From contig AP025283.1 of assembly GCA_024347235.1 (NCBI GenBank), positions 2,976,001 to 3,040,000 of the forward strand: a stretch of DNA of 64,000 nucleotides, given 5' to 3'. This DNA comes from Aliamphritea spongicola (lineage in GTDB: Bacteria > Pseudomonadota > Gammaproteobacteria > Pseudomonadales > Balneatricaceae). The notes below the pieces were generated by a model. That model saw only the letters and a program-made list of their open reading frames with translations. It was not told where the DNA came from and searched no databases. Every line of letters begins with the position of its first letter. Positions within the stretch are counted from its first letter, which is position 1. Shown piece by piece: positions 62,553-64,000 of the stretch. The position numbers and the translations under genes are program-made.

Positions 62553-63531
62553 CACATCAGTCTCACGGTCAGCCACAGAGACGGTGCCATTGCCAGTGCA
62601 GCAATCACCAGATACCAGCAAAGAATCGCTTTATTCACCAGCCTGCAAGCCGCTTCTATGTCCCGTGCCTTAGGCGTCGGATCTTCAACCAGCCCCAGTA
62701 CAGGGCGATCCTGCCACTTGCCGTGATACACCGCACCACCGCCAAGTTTGACGCCAATAGCCGCCGCACCACTGGACATCACCAACCCGGCATTCGGGCT
62801 TTTCCAGTTGCCCCGCTGGCGTTTCCAGGCTTTGAATCCGGCACTCATTTTACCCGCCAGACAATAGCTCAGTGCGGTTAGCCGTGCCGGAATAAAATTC
62901 AGTACGTCATCTGCCCGGGCGGCTGCCCAACCGAACTTCAGATAACGGCGGTTCTTGTAGCCCCACATGGCATCCAGTGTGTTGCTCATGCGATACATAA
63001 CAACGCCAGGCACACCCAACAGGCAGAACCAGAAAATGGCGGCAAAAATAGCATCTGCACCGTTTTCCAGCACGGATTCCGTCGCCGCCGTGGCAATGGC
63101 AGTTTCATCCAGCTCAGAGGTATCACGGCTGACGATCATACTCACCGCCTGACGGGCACCGTCCATATCTCCCTGCCCTAACGGACCGGCAATGGCACGG
63201 CCATGGCTCAGCAGACTTTGCCAGCCAATCCCCAGATAAAGCACCGCAGCACCGATCAGGGTTTCAAACCAGATATTCAGCGCCAGAATGTCCACCAGCA
63301 CACAGGCCACAAAAGTGATTGGCAACACCGCCAGACACCAGGCCAGAACACCCCGCCATTGTCCGGAAGCCTCCCCTGGGAACCATGACGATAGCGGTTC
63401 AGGTGTTTCTCCAGCCAGATCGCCAGATTGCCAAATCCCACCAACGGGTGATAACTGCGCGGTTCCTGAAAACGGTAATCCAGTAACAGGGCCAGCAGAA
63501 TGGCCAGCACAATGCTTAATCCTTCGGTCAT
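62552..63531 (-). CDS. cbiB: adenosylcobinamide-phosphate synthase
   Basis: This 326-residue integral membrane enzyme attaches the aminopropanol linker to the corrin. The start MTEGLSIVLAILLALLLDYR, then HPLVGFGNLAIWLEK; later HGRAIAGPLGQGDMDGARQAV and SVLENGADAIFAAIFW are the CbiB signatures. A G4 run near 63376 lacks one base; corrected, it reads SQGEASGQWRGVLAW. Its start overlaps the cobQ stop by 4 bp. Confidence 0.9.
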
Positions 63532-64000
63532 GACGCCTGTACCTGTTGTTCCTGTTCCTGTTTTTCGTGCGCTTGTGGAATGACACTGCTGTCCAGTTGC
63601 AGCAGGTCCAGCAGCTTTTCTAACGGAATCGCAGCTTCAACCGCATCCGCCAGCCGTTCGATCTGCTGATCCCGGAAGGCCAGATAATCAAAGCTTTCAA
63701 ACTGCGCCAGCCCGGCCCAGCGTAAGACGTATTCAAGAGTCGTCTCTTCATCCAGCAGACCGTGAATATAGCTGCCCATCACCCGGTTATCTGCGTCTAC
63801 TGCACCATCAGAAGAACCTTCAGAGAAGCCAGACTTCAGCTCACCATGTTGCTGTTCCTGCTCCTTCAGGCCACAGAACATTGGCGTATCCAGCGCAGCA
63901 CCGCTGCTGCGCCCGGTATGTATCTCGTAACCGCTGACCACCACCGAGTCATCCGCCGCCAGACAGCCCCGCACGTTACGCAAAATTTTATTGCCGGTCA
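63528..64000 (-). CDS. cobQ: cobyric acid synthase CobQ, C-terminal part
   Basis: This is the C-terminal glutaminase half of CobQ, which amidates the corrin side chains. SGYEIHTGRSSG and MGSYIHGLLDE carry the typical end motifs, with the triad histidine in YEIHTG or YIHGL regions. The frame is open to the right edge, where residues TGNKILRNVRG continue upstream. The start lies outside the window. It is coupled to cbiB by an ATGA overlap. Confidence 0.88.
   Translation of the reverse strand, partial: TGNKILRNVRGCLAADDSVVVSGYEIHTGRSSGAALDTPMFCGLKEQEQQHGELKSGFSEGSSDGAVDADNRVMGSYIHGLLDEETTLEYVLRWAGLAQFESFDYLAFRDQQIERLADAVEAAIPLEKLLDLLQLDSSVIPQAHEKQEQEQQVQAS

Noticed and set aside
1..64000. Programmed ribosomal frameshifting as the cause of split genes
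   Set aside because: The sites are too many, lie in unrelated genes and vary in base; no slippery heptamer plus structure pattern is seen. Sequencing indels explain them better.
1..64000. Genome decay (mass pseudogenes)
   Set aside because: Essential genes are affected and restored proteins are conserved along their length, without stops or substitutions expected of decay.
1..64000. CRISPR arrays, prophage or insertion sequences
   Set aside because: No spaced direct repeats with unique spacers, transposase, integrase or phage structural genes were found.

Overview
The window looks like chromosomal DNA of a marine gammaproteobacterium, most like the Oceanospirillaceae (Neptunomonas, Amphritea and Marinobacterium relatives). 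The reasons are the mix of Pseudomonas/Vibrio-type housekeeping genes (yejK, pepN with nadK, rnz, dcd, mrp, htpX, alaA, PA3496-like small proteins, DUF2947, DUF4144), a phasin gene, many c-di-GMP proteins and a cobalamin-synthesis locus. Assignment below order level is inference. No phage, IS element, rRNA or CRISPR array is visible.

A property of the sequence dominates the reading. About two thirds of the genes need one to six single-base corrections to read through. Almost every correction is a base missing from a homopolymer run (A5 to A6, G4 to G5 and so on), and the restored protein then matches its family closely. Copies of the same tRNA-Asp gene differ only in such a run. I therefore treat these as sequencing or assembly indels, not pseudogenes, and give the full reconstructed extents (about ninety missing bases by hand count).

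Layout. 0.3-8.9 kb: SH3 membrane protein, cyclic-nucleotide-binding protein, glutaredoxin, HIT protein, FemAB/GNAT-like protein, GAF diguanylate cyclase, class V aminotransferase divergent from an Lrp regulator, HAD phosphatase. 9-17.7 kb (minus strand): pepN, DUF2797, DUF1315, rhomboid protease, phosphoesterase, nadK, a D-cysteine desulfhydrase-like enzyme and a PAS diguanylate cyclase. 18.0-19.1 kb: five tandem Val-Asp tRNA pairs behind one promoter. 19.3-34.8 kb: syd, yajG, a Tag-type glycosylase, msrB, alaA, HDOD protein, rRNA-methyltransferase-like protein, htpX, YgiQ radical SAM protein, permease, slyD, nitronate monooxygenase and rhlE. 34.9-36.3 kb: an AT-rich island with one reconstructed 412-residue membrane protein of unknown family. 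36.3-46.2 kb: GGDEF/EAL protein, MarC, NlpC/P60 lipoprotein, thioesterase, DUF2157 and an RND efflux adaptor/pump pair. 46.2-56.5 kb: yaeQ, yejK, phasin with operator-like palindromes, dcd, mrp, hydrolases, rnz, peroxiredoxin and DUF3127. 56.6-57.4 kb: hicA-hicB with paired operators. 57.7-64 kb: yjdM, a membrane GGDEF/EAL protein, then cobQ-cbiB-cobC and cbiX for cobalamin.

Shared themes are c-di-GMP signalling (two cyclases with intact signature motifs and two EAL proteins with decayed GGDEF domains), redox repair (glutaredoxin, MsrB, peroxiredoxin), and cobalt handling plus corrin assembly at the right edge. The items most worth following are the phasin promoter architecture, the HicAB operator pair, the AT-rich membrane protein, the DUF3127 protein with an SSB-like tail, the internally duplicated 264-residue protein next to the phasin gene, and a cysteine-hydrolase homologue with serine at the nucleophile position.
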